From NCBI GenBank assembly GCA_020744425.1, contig JAGMUV010000006.1:2232001-2296000 (forward strand): 64,000 bases of DNA, given 5' to 3'. The notes under the pieces are model-generated. The model was not told the DNA's origin. It made no database searches and saw only the letters and a list, made by a program, of their open reading frames with translations. The stretch's first letter is position 1. The number at the start of each line of letters is the position of its first letter. Source of the DNA: Dactylonectria macrodidyma (Eukaryota; Ascomycota; Sordariomycetes; Hypocreales; Nectriaceae). Positions 33,701 through 43,067 of the stretch are shown one piece after another. The position numbers and the translations under genes are program-made.

Positions 33701-35359
33701 ATTCAGCCGCGAAATGGTATGTGCTATTGCCCTGTCAGAGCATCGGCTTACATGGGTCGCGTGATTGTCTTGATTCCATGTAGACACAGCCCTATAGGTT
33801 GAAAGGCAACGTTTGCTTCTTTTTTACCATTCTATCTGCCTAGAAGAATATCAAAGTCTGCTGGTGGGCATCGCGCCAATGCCGATGCGTTCTTTACGTT
33901 GATGAATAAGATGACGCCTCCCTTGGAGCGCATGCCCATTCAAGCCTTGGATTATTGAGTCGCAAATTCCAACCCGGTCTAGGAAAGCCAACAAGCGGCT
34001 TTCAACCGGACTGGGACTTACGTGGATTAATGGCCGCATCAACAGCTCGTCTCCAGCTATATACGCCGATAACTATGCCTACAGAGCTTCGCCCCACAAA
34101 CGCATTGTCGAGGTAGACTGGGTGGTCTTAGCCAGGGTGAGGCCGTGAGACACCTTGCCACTTCACAAGCCGTGGATTTTGCCTTGAAACTAAAGTCTGC
34201 GGGGCTGCTAGGATGATAGGTTCCAGGCTTGGCAATTGACGCATGGCCTTGGGTGCTGTTGTGCTGCATTGAGCGAAGCCATGACACTATAACTTGTAAG
34301 TGTTTGGTTCTCACACGTTTCCCTGGGTCAAGACTCATGTCACAGCCAATGCAACATTACCTCCAGCACCAAATCTGCCATCATGCCTGTGGGACCACGC
34401 CGTTACATAGCCTGCTACAATCAGCCACGTTGAGCTTTTGCTCCGTCCAATTTACCGTCTCCCATACCCAACTACCTGGGTTGATGAACTGTTGAGCCTA
34501 GCTCAGCGCCACAGCCCGCCACACTCCCCTGCATTTCAGCATCTCACAGCCCCACCAACGGGAGGCCCTTCAGAGGGAGCAGGTCCTGCCAGGAACCCGC
34601 AAGCTAAGCGACTGCTGTCTCTCGTCCCTGTGGCTGTGGCTGTGCGCCACCACGCAGCCTTGACGTCACCTGTCCGCGTCTTTTGCCTGCGCCTGCGCCT
34701 ACGACAAAGCCTGGCCCAGCCCAGACCAACACTCAAGTTATTGGAATTTCGTCCCGCGACATCTGTTTCATGACAAGCTCATCTCGTCCACCCCCTCCAC
34801 ATGCGGCGGCCTCACTCCCAAAGCGTAGGCACGCAATACGCGGCACTGGGGTTCTCCGGCGCCAGGGAGGCGATTGCCGTAGCTCGTGTCTCGTCACAAT
34901 TTCCGAGGTTTGTCTGGTATGGCGCAGCTGCTCCGGTTGCGTTGTCAGCTCGAGTACGAATGCTTCGAGCATTTAGGCGTTACGTCACAGGACGAAAGCT
35001 TCTTGTCCAAAGGTTTGAGCTGGGTCTTTCAGTCATCATTCAAGGGGGTGAGCATGGTACAGCGCAGAGTACATGTGTTAGTACGTTCAGCTCCCATGCC
35101 AGGATCATCTCGTCTCCATACAGAAGCCCTGCGCCACCATATCTACAGGTCGTGCACGCCCCAGATGAGTTTGTCAGCCTGGGATCTGGGATATGCTATG
35201 TCGAGTTGGAGATGAAAGCTCACGTCTCCGCCCATCAGCTTCTCCATATGCGGCTAAGCTCCTTTTCGCGAGGCTTCCTTAGACACGCTGTCCAAGGCAG
35301 CTCCATAGTTTGACGACATTTCAGAACTAAGGGGCCTAGAATCCGTCTTGTGAAGCGCC
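30723..35359. other. long gene-poor stretch
   Basis: 4.6 kb without a convincing gene. Several frames of 100-177 codons overlap on both strands (for example 30916-31449 and 32047-32577 on +, 32515-32961 on -), but none has domains, a matching splice structure or strand consistency. A run of 11 C lies at about 32527-32537. The left few hundred bases are the calcipressin promoter and leader. The right end probably includes the 3' UTR of the tRNA-synthetase gene. Confidence 0.4.
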
Positions 35360-36858
35360 TCACCGGATTGTGACGCCCAGCTGGTCAACAAGCGCATCGT
35401 GGACTTTTTGGTGCATGGCGTTGGCCTCGTTGTTGGTGAGTGTGCGTTCCAGGCTGCGATAGGTGATACGGTATGCCATGCTCTTGCGCCCGGTCTTGGG
35501 GTGCGTGAACTCATCAATCAACCGTACATCCTCAACTACGTCACCTGCCACGTTACGCACCAGCTCCATAACATCGTTTTCGTGGAAAGTGCCAGGAGTA
35601 TTGCCACCAGCGGCCGAGTCTTGGTTCAGCCAAAAAGACACATCCCTGGGGCATGGTGGATATTTAGAAAAGACCTGGAAGCGCTTGAGCGTGTCTAGGT
35701 TGTTCGATACGCCTTGGAATTGCGATAGAAACCGTTTGTCCTGGGACCAGAACAGTCGGATGTCTGGAATCTTGAACAGGAGCATGGCGATGCGGTCAAT
35801 GCCGATGCCAAAGGCCCAGCCTAACCGGGAGGGTACGCCAGCATTGATGAACAGATCTTGCTGGACCACGCCGCATCCCAGCACCTCAAGCCAGTCACCG
35901 GCGTAGTAGACCTCAAGCTCCCACGAGGGACTGGTAAAAGGAAAGTAAGCCTCGACCCACCGCATTTGGAGCGGCTCATCTACAAAGTCGGGGTCCTCTT
36001 TGAGCGCTGCTGCCTTGGCCCGCGTGAAGACATCCACGACCATGGACTCGAGTGATTTCTTCAGGTGGACGCTAATGGCTTCGACTTCGGCGGCCGAGTG
36101 GTGTGTGTCTTGGAGTGGGTTTCGCTCCGGGTGCATAAAAGGGTTCGGGTCGTCGACTTGGATATCGTGCTTGGGAAGGTTCTCGATATCCTTCCACACC
36201 GCAGCAGCAACATCGCCGTCGGGTACTACGTTGCGATCCCACGACATGGCGCCCTCCATCTGGTGGAAGACGGGATAGTGGCTGCGGTCAATGGCATCAC
36301 GACGGTAAACATCGGCGGCAATGAGATAGCCATCGCTGTCATTCGCGCGAAAGGTGTCAGCCTGATGTGCGCTCGTATGTGTCCGCAATAGAGTGTCCTT
36401 GTTCAGGTAATAAGTGTCCGAAAGAGCTCGTCCTGGGTGGTTTTGGGGGAAACCAAGCGAGTCGAAATTTTGGGCCGTCGACACAACGGGGCTAAAGTCG
36501 TTGTAGGCCTTGTAGGTTGGCTCGGGGAAGTTGGACTGGATAATTTGGCGGGTGATAGAGATGGGGTGGTCTTCCTGAAGGTGCAGTTTTCGCGATGTCG
36601 CTTTCAAGACATTTGCTGGGGCGTTGAACCACGTACGATCGGTCGAAACGGTCTGGCCGCGAATCGTCACCGAGCCGGCATCCTTGGGAGGTGCTTTAAC
36701 CCAGCCTCTCGTCAGCAATACGGCCCCTCGTTCACGAAGCTACGAATTGACCGACCTGAGGAGTATGCCCGCGCGGCGCAAGCTTGATGCAGCGATTCGG
36801 AGCTCCGAAGGTGGGACACTAGAAAAAGGCGTGACGAATTGCCCCAGAGGCAGCGCAT
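35360..36858 (-). CDS. msf1: mitochondrial phenylalanyl-tRNA synthetase
   Basis: Two exons (36858-36756 and 36693-35360) total 478 residues, close to yeast Msf1. The joined N terminus reads through RLFLVSHLRSSES and ARAYSSA, a clear mitochondrial presequence. Without the join the frame begins in the intron. The class II core includes DTYYLNKDTLLRTHTSAHQA (motif 1-2 region with the ATP/tRNA contact), YRRDAIDRSHYPVFHQMEGA (motif 2) and GWAFGIGIDRIAMLLF (motif 3 with its arginine). The C-terminal ferredoxin-like anticodon-binding domain begins near FSKYPPCPRDVSFWL. It charges mitochondrial tRNA-Phe as a monomer in the matrix. The donor GTCGGT is off-consensus, but branch GCTGAC and acceptor AAG fit. 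In-frame ATGs at 36879 and 36924 could also be used. The dicarboxylate-carrier gene diverges from it. Confidence 0.9.
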
Positions 36859-37735
36859 GCCCGAGGCCTGAAATCTCATATCGAAAAAGCCCCCGAGCGG
36901 CAGAGTTGCATTACAGAACCACAAAGGGACGCGGCAGTTGCCAATGGCTGGTGGAGGGCCTGTGGGCGAAGCTGAGCGGGATTGTCGTGCCTCAAAAAGC
37001 TGAACTCAGGCCATGGTCATTTAGTCAAGGCCCTCCAACTGGTCGTGGTTCTGGCCCGGATTAACTTGGCGCCTCTTGAGGTCGACCCGCTAAAAAGTCC
37101 AGAACCACTCTATCGTGAATGTACCTTTGCAATCATCGACTGAACAGGGGTGCCAGCGAATCGGACAGAGCGCATCACGGGTACAAGACCCTTTACACTC
37201 CAACACGGCTCAGAGAGGTATTGCCCGATCTGTTCAAGCACAAACTCTGAGTGACATCTTCCCCGGCAATGACGTTTCGGCCCCTTTTATTCTTTTCCCG
37301 AAGCCAACGGTGACGATGCGCCAGAGCCCGCCTCAACATTGCCAAAGAAGTCAAACCATCGGGTTCAACTGCCTTGATCCTAGCCTTCCTAGACCTCCGC
37401 TGGGCCGCTCGGAGCCGTATCTAACAGCTGCTCGGAGCCGTATCGTGGAGATAAAACACCCCTGCCTCGGATGATGCTCCGGGGCCGGACCCAGAAAATC
37501 AAATCACGGTCCATCCCATCAGTGCAAAATATCGTCAGTTCGAGCAACCACTCGCTTTACCCCCCCGTTCAGCCCCTTCAACGGCCTTGCGCAGCGTCTG
37601 ACTCCTCCGCCCCGAGTCAACCTGTCCTTTGTTCAACCCGCGCATCCTTCAGCGGAATGTCGAAGGCACCTGTCGCTCCTTAGACGCTATTAGCTGCGGC
37701 TGTTTTCGCAGGCTTCGAGTTGCAACCCGCCAGTC
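36859..37735. promoter_or_regulatory. divergent upstream region of msf1 and dic1
   Basis: 877 bp separate the start of the mitochondrial Phe-tRNA synthetase (leftward) from the start of the dicarboxylate carrier (rightward), so both promoters must lie here. It contains a 15-bp direct repeat, GCTCGGAGCCGTATC (37406-37420 area and about 37429-37443), and an eight-codon uORF before dic1. No known binding site could be assigned. Confidence 0.5.
37657..37683 (+). CDS. eight-codon uORF upstream of dic1
   Basis: ATG at 37657 opens MSKAPVAP and stops at 37681-37683, about 53 bp before the carrier ATG. It would be in the leader if transcription starts upstream. Whether it is translated or regulatory is unknown. 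Confidence 0.3.
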   Translation: MSKAPVAP

Positions 37736-38864
37736 ATGAGCTACTCGCATTCTCAGGGCTCGCCGCCCAAGACGACGCAGGAGCCGCAGGGGAAGAAGCC
37801 TGTTGTAAAGTACCCATTTTGGTTCGGAGGAAGCGCCAGTAGCATGGCCGCCTGCGTAACCCATCCCCTGGATCTCGGTATGTATTCCAAGTCCAAGATT
37901 CGTCTCATCATGACCCAGCTCAACATGAAGTACACCGTTAACCATTGCGCTCTGTAATAGTCAAGGTATACCAGTCCTCTACCCCCTCGACATGTCAGCG
38001 AGTCTGAATACTCACATCCGTGTTAGGTCCGCCTCCAGACTCGTACCGGCAATGCGCCCAAGAATATGAGCGGCACCTTTGTCCATATCGTCCGCACCGC
38101 CGGCCCGCTCGGCCTCTATAACGGAATTTCCGCATCGCTGCTGCGCCAGATGACGTATTCGACGGTGCGCTTCGGCCTTTACGAGGAGATCAAGGCGCGG
38201 ATGGTCGCCAAGTCTGGCAACCAGCCCTCGTTTCCGCTGCTCGTCGCCATGGCCGCCGGCTCAGGCTTTGTCGGAGGCATCGCCGGTAACTTCGCTGACG
38301 TGCTCAACGTGCGCATGCAACACGATGCCGCCCTGCCACCCGCCGAGCGTCGCAACTACAAGCACGCCGTTGATGGCATGGCCCGGATGGCTCGCGAGGA
38401 GGGCGTTCGCAGCTGGTTCCGCGGCTGGTTGCCTAATAGCACCCGCGCTACCTTCATGACGGCCGGCCAGCTCGCCAGCTACGACGTCGCTAAGCGTCTG
38501 CTGCTCAAGTACACGCCGCTGCAGGACAATTTGACGACGCACTTTACGGCTTCGTTCCTGGCTGGCCTGGTTGCCGCCACCATCACCAGCCCCATTGACG
38601 TCATCAAGACCCGTGTCATGTCTTCGTCCCAGAGCCACGGCATTTTGCACCTGATCGGCGACATCTACAAGACTGACGGTGTTGGCTGGGTTTTCAAGGG
38701 ATGGACCCCCAGTTTCCTTAGACTCGGACCGTATGTTGCCTCCTCATTCCCCATCCATGACTCTTACTAACATACCCAACAGTCAAACCATCTGTACATT
38801 TGTCTTCTTAGAGATGCACCGCAAGGCATATCGCAAGGTGCAGGGTGCTGAGGAGAGAATTTAG
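37736..38864 (+). CDS. dic1: mitochondrial dicarboxylate carrier
   Basis: Four exons: 37736-37877, a 5-nt microexon 37961-37965, 38027-38730 and 38783-38864, together 310 residues. Only with the microexon does the first carrier signature read THPLDLVKVRLQTR. Three mitochondrial-carrier repeats follow the usual plan: PLDLVKVR, then NFADVLNVRMQHD (repeat 2, with the P position changed) and SPIDVIKTRVMSS (repeat 3). Each is followed by a glycine-rich helix (GPLGLYNGISASLLRQ, GWVFKGWTPSFLRLGP). The closest known type is the dicarboxylate carrier Dic1, which exchanges malate or succinate for phosphate across the inner membrane. The start at SYSHSQGSPP gives the usual short N terminus facing the intermembrane space. 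Substrate assignment rests on overall similarity to Dic1 (RQMTYSTVRFGLYEEIK is typical). Confidence 0.92.
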
Positions 38865-39281
38865 ACTAAGCATATAGACGGGGAATTAGACCAGGGCCAT
38901 GGGCTTCATCTGGCGTTTGCATTTCCACAAAAGGTCAAGACATAGGGTACGTTTTGACGGCGTTAATGGCATCTGAGGCCTCGGTGGAATCATCTCCGAG
39001 GCCTCGTAGGGTTATGTTTGAGCACATTGGAGACGATGAAGAGCTGGTTTGATTGCACTGGGATGAATATTATGGGATTGGATGCACCAGAGCCCTTTTT
39101 GGTCGTTTTTTTGCATTTTTGTCTATTACGCTCTCCTCCCCCCAGTTCCGTATTCACAACGAATCCATTCTACCGTCCAATGTTTTATGATACTGTTGCA
39201 GAATCCAGTCCATTAACCCGCCAACGAAACCTTTGATTAGGAAACGCACCTAACCCACCCATCCCACGAAACGCCATCCCA
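38865..39281. other. convergent 3' region, dic1 and rpb3
   Basis: Two genes end toward each other here, so it holds both 3' UTRs. No coding frame or repeat of note was seen. Confidence 0.6.
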
Positions 39282-40416
39282 TTACTGCCACGATGATTGT
39301 CCGTACGGCGTTGTACCGTATGCCGTCATGCCTCCACCTCCTCCGTATGCGGTTGTGTTTCCGCCATATGGTGTTGTGAATCCACCATCTTGCCAGGGCG
39401 TAGTACCGCCGTCCATGTTCATATCGGGACTTCGTGGTCCGTCGAAATCCGCCTCGCCGCCATACTTCCTTGGGTCGAGACCCTTTAGCAGACCGCCAAT
39501 CTTTTGCTGCAGCACGCGGATACCACTCTGGACAATCTGGTCCGGCTCCATGTTCCCTGATGATTCCACCTCAAAGTAGAACCGGTTGGGGACGGCATCG
39601 TAGTCGAACGGTTCACCTTCCTGGGCGGGTTCCTCCCATTGGGCATACTTGCTCTTGGGCCTGCCAAAGTCAGTCCTGACCAAGTTTGCATGACGTATCG
39701 CAGCTTTAACTCACCATTCCACCTCTGGATCAGTGTCGTTCTCGAACCACATGTCGATATGGTGTAGCTTGTTGTGAGGGTCGTATTCGAATCCCACAGC
39801 AGATGTCGGCATCCATTTGGCGTGCTCCTTTGCGATTCCTTTCTTGGCAATACACGTAATCTTCAACTCCTGGTCCTTTCGCAACTTCGCAATCAGGCAG
39901 CCGTAGCCCTCCGGATCTCTGATGACCGGGCTTCCCACCGCATTTGCGTGTCGACCATCGACAACCAGGTCACGCGCATAGACCTTCATGATTTCGTCCG
40001 ACGTGCACTTAGCGTGAAGCGTGAGTGTTACGCTGCATTGTTCGCAGTATTGTTCGCATTCGCAGTCACGGGAGTAGTTCAGCTCGCCTACTTCCTTCGA
40101 GTCGAGGGGGATAAGGCCTAGACGGTGGGCGATAAACTCGTCGGCCAGCACTGAGCTGTTGACTTCGATTTCTACTAGATCGATGGCGAGCGTCGGTACT
40201 TCGGCTTGGATGATTCGGCGGAGAGCGTTGGCAAAGGCTAGGTTTGTTTTAGAGAGCTCAAAGTCGACCTTGGTGATATCGGCCTGGGCGCATCGCGTCA
40301 GATTTTGCTTGGTTCACATTAAGGAGACGCTAGAAGATTCGTACCGCTGATATTTTGACTTGGGGCTGCTCAGGCTCCCCGTCCATGACCATGGGGTCGT
40401 AGTTCATTCCGTCCAT
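39282..40416 (-). CDS. rpb3: RNA polymerase II subunit RPB3
   Basis: Three exons (40416-40345, 40283-39715, 39660-39282) give 339 residues against 318 in yeast. The alpha-like dimerisation domain opens [19 protein letters not shown] (residues 30-48) and [16 protein letters not shown] (53-68). The zinc loop has C98, C100, C104 and C107 ([10 protein letters not shown]). The second half contains the insert domain and the conserved [17 protein letters not shown], which pairs with Rpb11. The Rpb3-Rpb11 heterodimer is the assembly platform for the polymerase, like bacterial alpha2. The final 40 residues (300-339) are an unusual Tyr/Gly/Thr tail, TTPYGG and TTAYGG followed by TAYGTTPYG. Exon joins restore [12 protein letters not shown]. 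It shares a short divergent promoter with sof1. Confidence 0.95.
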
Positions 40417-40823
40417 TTTGGTGAGATCGCGCGCGCCACTGAGGGGAACGGTAGGGTGTAGCAGCAAATAAGGCAGTATCTGCGCAGGACACTTGAGAGC
40501 TTCGGGGGCTGCGCGTATAGATGTATTCGCGTCTCGCGGTTCCAATCGGCAACGATTCAGTGAAATCAATGTTGGGGGGGGAGGGGTGGCGTTTTGCGAC
40601 AAGGCGAGCGAGGCTCCTCCTGCATGGACATTATTACATGCGATGGGTACAAAGACGGGCGGAATATTACTAATCCGGAGTCTTATCCGCCTGCATGCCT
40701 AAGTCGCCAAGTGCGATAAGGAAAAAAAATCCCCGCCATGTGTCGGCAGCGACAACTCCATTGAGACGACATCGATGTTTCGAAGCTCTGCTCTTCAACA
40801 CTCGAGCACAACAAACCGCAACC
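40417..40823. promoter_or_regulatory. shared divergent promoter, rpb3 / sof1
   Basis: Only 407 bp lie between the two start codons, so promoters and leaders of both genes overlap. A G-rich tract (about 40571-40588) and an A-run after GATA (GCGATAAGGAAAAAAAATCC, 40714-40733) are the visible elements; the latter resembles a poly(dA:dT) nucleosome-excluding stretch. Both genes serve growth-linked processes, so co-regulation is plausible but inferred. Confidence 0.55.
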
Positions 40824-42161
40824 ATGAAGATTAAGGCCCTCAGCCGCTCGGTATCGGCGCACCAGGCCCCGGGGTCCAATGTGTCCAAGCAACCCCGCAA
40901 CCTCGATTCGGCGCTGCACCCGTTCGAGCGCGCCCGCGAGTACAAGCGAGCCCTCAACGCCGTCAAGCTCGAGCGGATGCACGCCCAGCCCTTTGTCGGC
41001 CAACTGGGTCGAGGCCACGTAGACGGCGTTTATTCCATCGCGAAAGACCCCAACTCTCTAGAGCACTTTGCGAGCGGCAGCGGCGACGGCGTTGTCAAGG
41101 TCTGGGATCTGGCGGACCGAGACGAGATCTGGCACACAACGGCCCACGAGAACATTGTCAAGGGCCTCGAGTGGACGCGTGACAAGAAGTTGTTGACTTG
41201 CGGCGCCGACCGCTCCATCAAGCTCTTCGACCCTTACAACACCCCCAGTGAAGCCGCCCCCATCTCATCATGGCTCGGAACCGGCGCCTTCACCAGCCTG
41301 TCGCATCACCGGTCCAAAAACGCATTTGCGGCTGCCTCGAGCGTGATATCCATCTACGACCTGGAGCGCCAGACGGCTGCGCCCGAGGTCCTGCACTGGC
41401 CGACGTCGGTCGACACCATCACAGATGTCTCCTTCAACTACGTGGAGACGTCAGTGCTGGCGTCGTGCTCCCACGACCGCTCCATTGTCATTTACGACCT
41501 CCGCACATCGACCCCTGTGACCAAGACGACGCTCAAGTTTGCCAGCAACCGCATTGCCTGGTCACCAATGGAAGCCTTCAACTTTGCTGCCGCCTCTGAG
41601 GACCACAACATCTACCTCTTCGACATGCGCAAGCTCGATCGCTCCCTCAACATCCTCAAAGACCACGTCGCCGCCGTCATGGACGTCGAGTTTTCCCCGA
41701 CGGGCGAGGAGCTCGTCTCCGCCTCGTGGGACCGAACAGTTCGCCTCTGGAACCGAGACCGCGGCCACTCGCGCGATATCTACCACACCAAGCGCATGCA
41801 GCGTGTCATGTCCGCCCGCTGGACTCCCGACGCCCGGTACGTCCTCTCGGGCTCCGACGACGGTAACATCCGCCTCTGGCGTGCCAACGCCTCCCAGCGA
41901 GAGGGCATTAAGTCTACCCGCCAGCGCCAGGCCCTCGAGTACAACGACGCCCTCGTCCAGCGCTTCGAGCACATGCCCGAGATCCGCCGCATCAAGCGTC
42001 ACCGCCACATTCCTCAAGTCCTCAAGAAGGCTGGCGAGATCAAGTCCGAGGAGCTCAAGAGCATCAAACGCCGCGAGGAGAACGAGCGCCGTCACTCCAA
42101 GAAGCAGTTCGAGCGGAGGAAGAGCGAGAGAGAGAAGATGGTACTGGGAAGAGAAAAGTGA
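40824..42161 (+). CDS. sof1: Sof1/DCAF13, U3 snoRNP processome protein
   Basis: A single exon of 445 residues, the same length as human DCAF13. The start MKIKALSRS is the family start; the 43 codons before it in the longer frame overlap the promoter. Residues of about 65-355 form seven WD40 blades, for instance HFASGSGDGVVKVWDLADRD, LASCSHDRSIVIYDLRTS, LVSASWDRTVRLWNRDRG and VLSGSDDGNIRLWRANASQ. The C-terminal 90 residues are the Sof1-like domain, basic and helical (IRRIKRHRHIPQVLKK, RREENERRHSKKQFERRKSE). Sof1 is an essential nucleolar component of the small-subunit processome for 18S pre-rRNA cleavage. There is no intron. The large frames on the other strand and in other frames here are shadows of a stop-poor, GC-rich coding sequence. 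Confidence 0.95.
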   Translation: MKIKALSRSVSAHQAPGSNVSKQPRNLDSALHPFERAREYKRALNAVKLERMHAQPFVGQLGRGHVDGVYSIAKDPNSLEHFASGSGDGVVKVWDLADRDEIWHTTAHENIVKGLEWTRDKKLLTCGADRSIKLFDPYNTPSEAAPISSWLGTGAFTSLSHHRSKNAFAAASSVISIYDLERQTAAPEVLHWPTSVDTITDVSFNYVETSVLASCSHDRSIVIYDLRTSTPVTKTTLKFASNRIAWSPMEAFNFAAASEDHNIYLFDMRKLDRSLNILKDHVAAVMDVEFSPTGEELVSASWDRTVRLWNRDRGHSRDIYHTKRMQRVMSARWTPDARYVLSGSDDGNIRLWRANASQREGIKSTRQRQALEYNDALVQRFEHMPEIRRIKRHRHIPQVLKKAGEIKSEELKSIKRREENERRHSKKQFERRKSEREKMVLGREK

Positions 42162-43067
42162 AAGGATAGTTCTGGAAAAGAGAATTGATCATTTTGATGT
42201 ATATGACCTTGAGTTGTCAAACACGGACCAAAAAGAATGGATTTGTTGGGGGAACAAGCATGGCTGGCATGGCATGGCGTTTGGGTTTCGCAGAGCTAGT
42301 ACAATTATTTGGTACTTATACCGCGGGTGTCTCTATATAGAACTTGCCTTGTCCTTCTCGCAATTCGAATAGTACTTCGCACAACTATCAACGGACTTGT
42401 CGTCTTCACAATACAATCAGGGGCAGTGATAAGAAATGTCGATGCATTTGCTGTTAAACCTAGCAAGAATTCCACTATTCCGCAAGCAATCCTTTGAGCG
42501 GCTTGTCCGTCTGTTCACGCGTTGCACGACGCTGCATTGTGCTGTGTTGCGTCTACCATCTATCCCATCCCAGAACGTTTTCCCTTTGTTCGCCCCACCA
42601 AGAAAGACAAAGGACGGGAGGGGAAACAACGCCAGAGTACGCTTTGAAGATCAACTGTGTGTACTCCCAGACCAGACCGCAGCCCGAGCTGACTCAAATC
42701 TTGAAAATTCATTCCGTTCCAAGGAAATCCCACCAAAACTCCTATAAAGCAAAACCCGATCCGCAAAGTTTGTCACGCGATCGGAGGTATCTCTTTATCA
42801 AGTGAACGGAAAACGCCCATGCCGCCGTCTTTTTTTTATTTGTGTCGCCCCGTTCCATTGATATGCGATAGTCCTCCTTTTGCGTAGCATCATAGAACTC
42901 GTCTGTCCAAACGCCATGAAAAGCAAAGTGATACTGTCCGGTTCCGCGACCCGAGGTATTATGAGTTTGAAGTTGTTGACGTTTTTGTATTTGTTTTGTT
43001 GGTTGAGTCGATAGTTGTAGTTACACGCCAGATGGCGGGATATTGTGATGGCAAGGTAGGGGGGACC
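42162..43067. other. convergent 3' region, sof1 and PFK-2 gene
   Basis: Two genes end toward each other. The short frames of about 70-100 codons are unconvincing. It should contain both 3' UTRs. Nothing else was seen. Confidence 0.55.

Noticed and set aside
41562..42095. 177-codon minus-strand frame antisense to sof1
   Set aside because: Leu/Val/Ala/Asp-rich antisense shadow produced by codon bias of sof1.
41539..42372. 277-codon plus-strand frame overlapping sof1
   Set aside because: A Ser/Thr/Pro-rich shadow of the sof1 coding exon in another frame. The sof1 frame has full WD40 and Sof1 domains.
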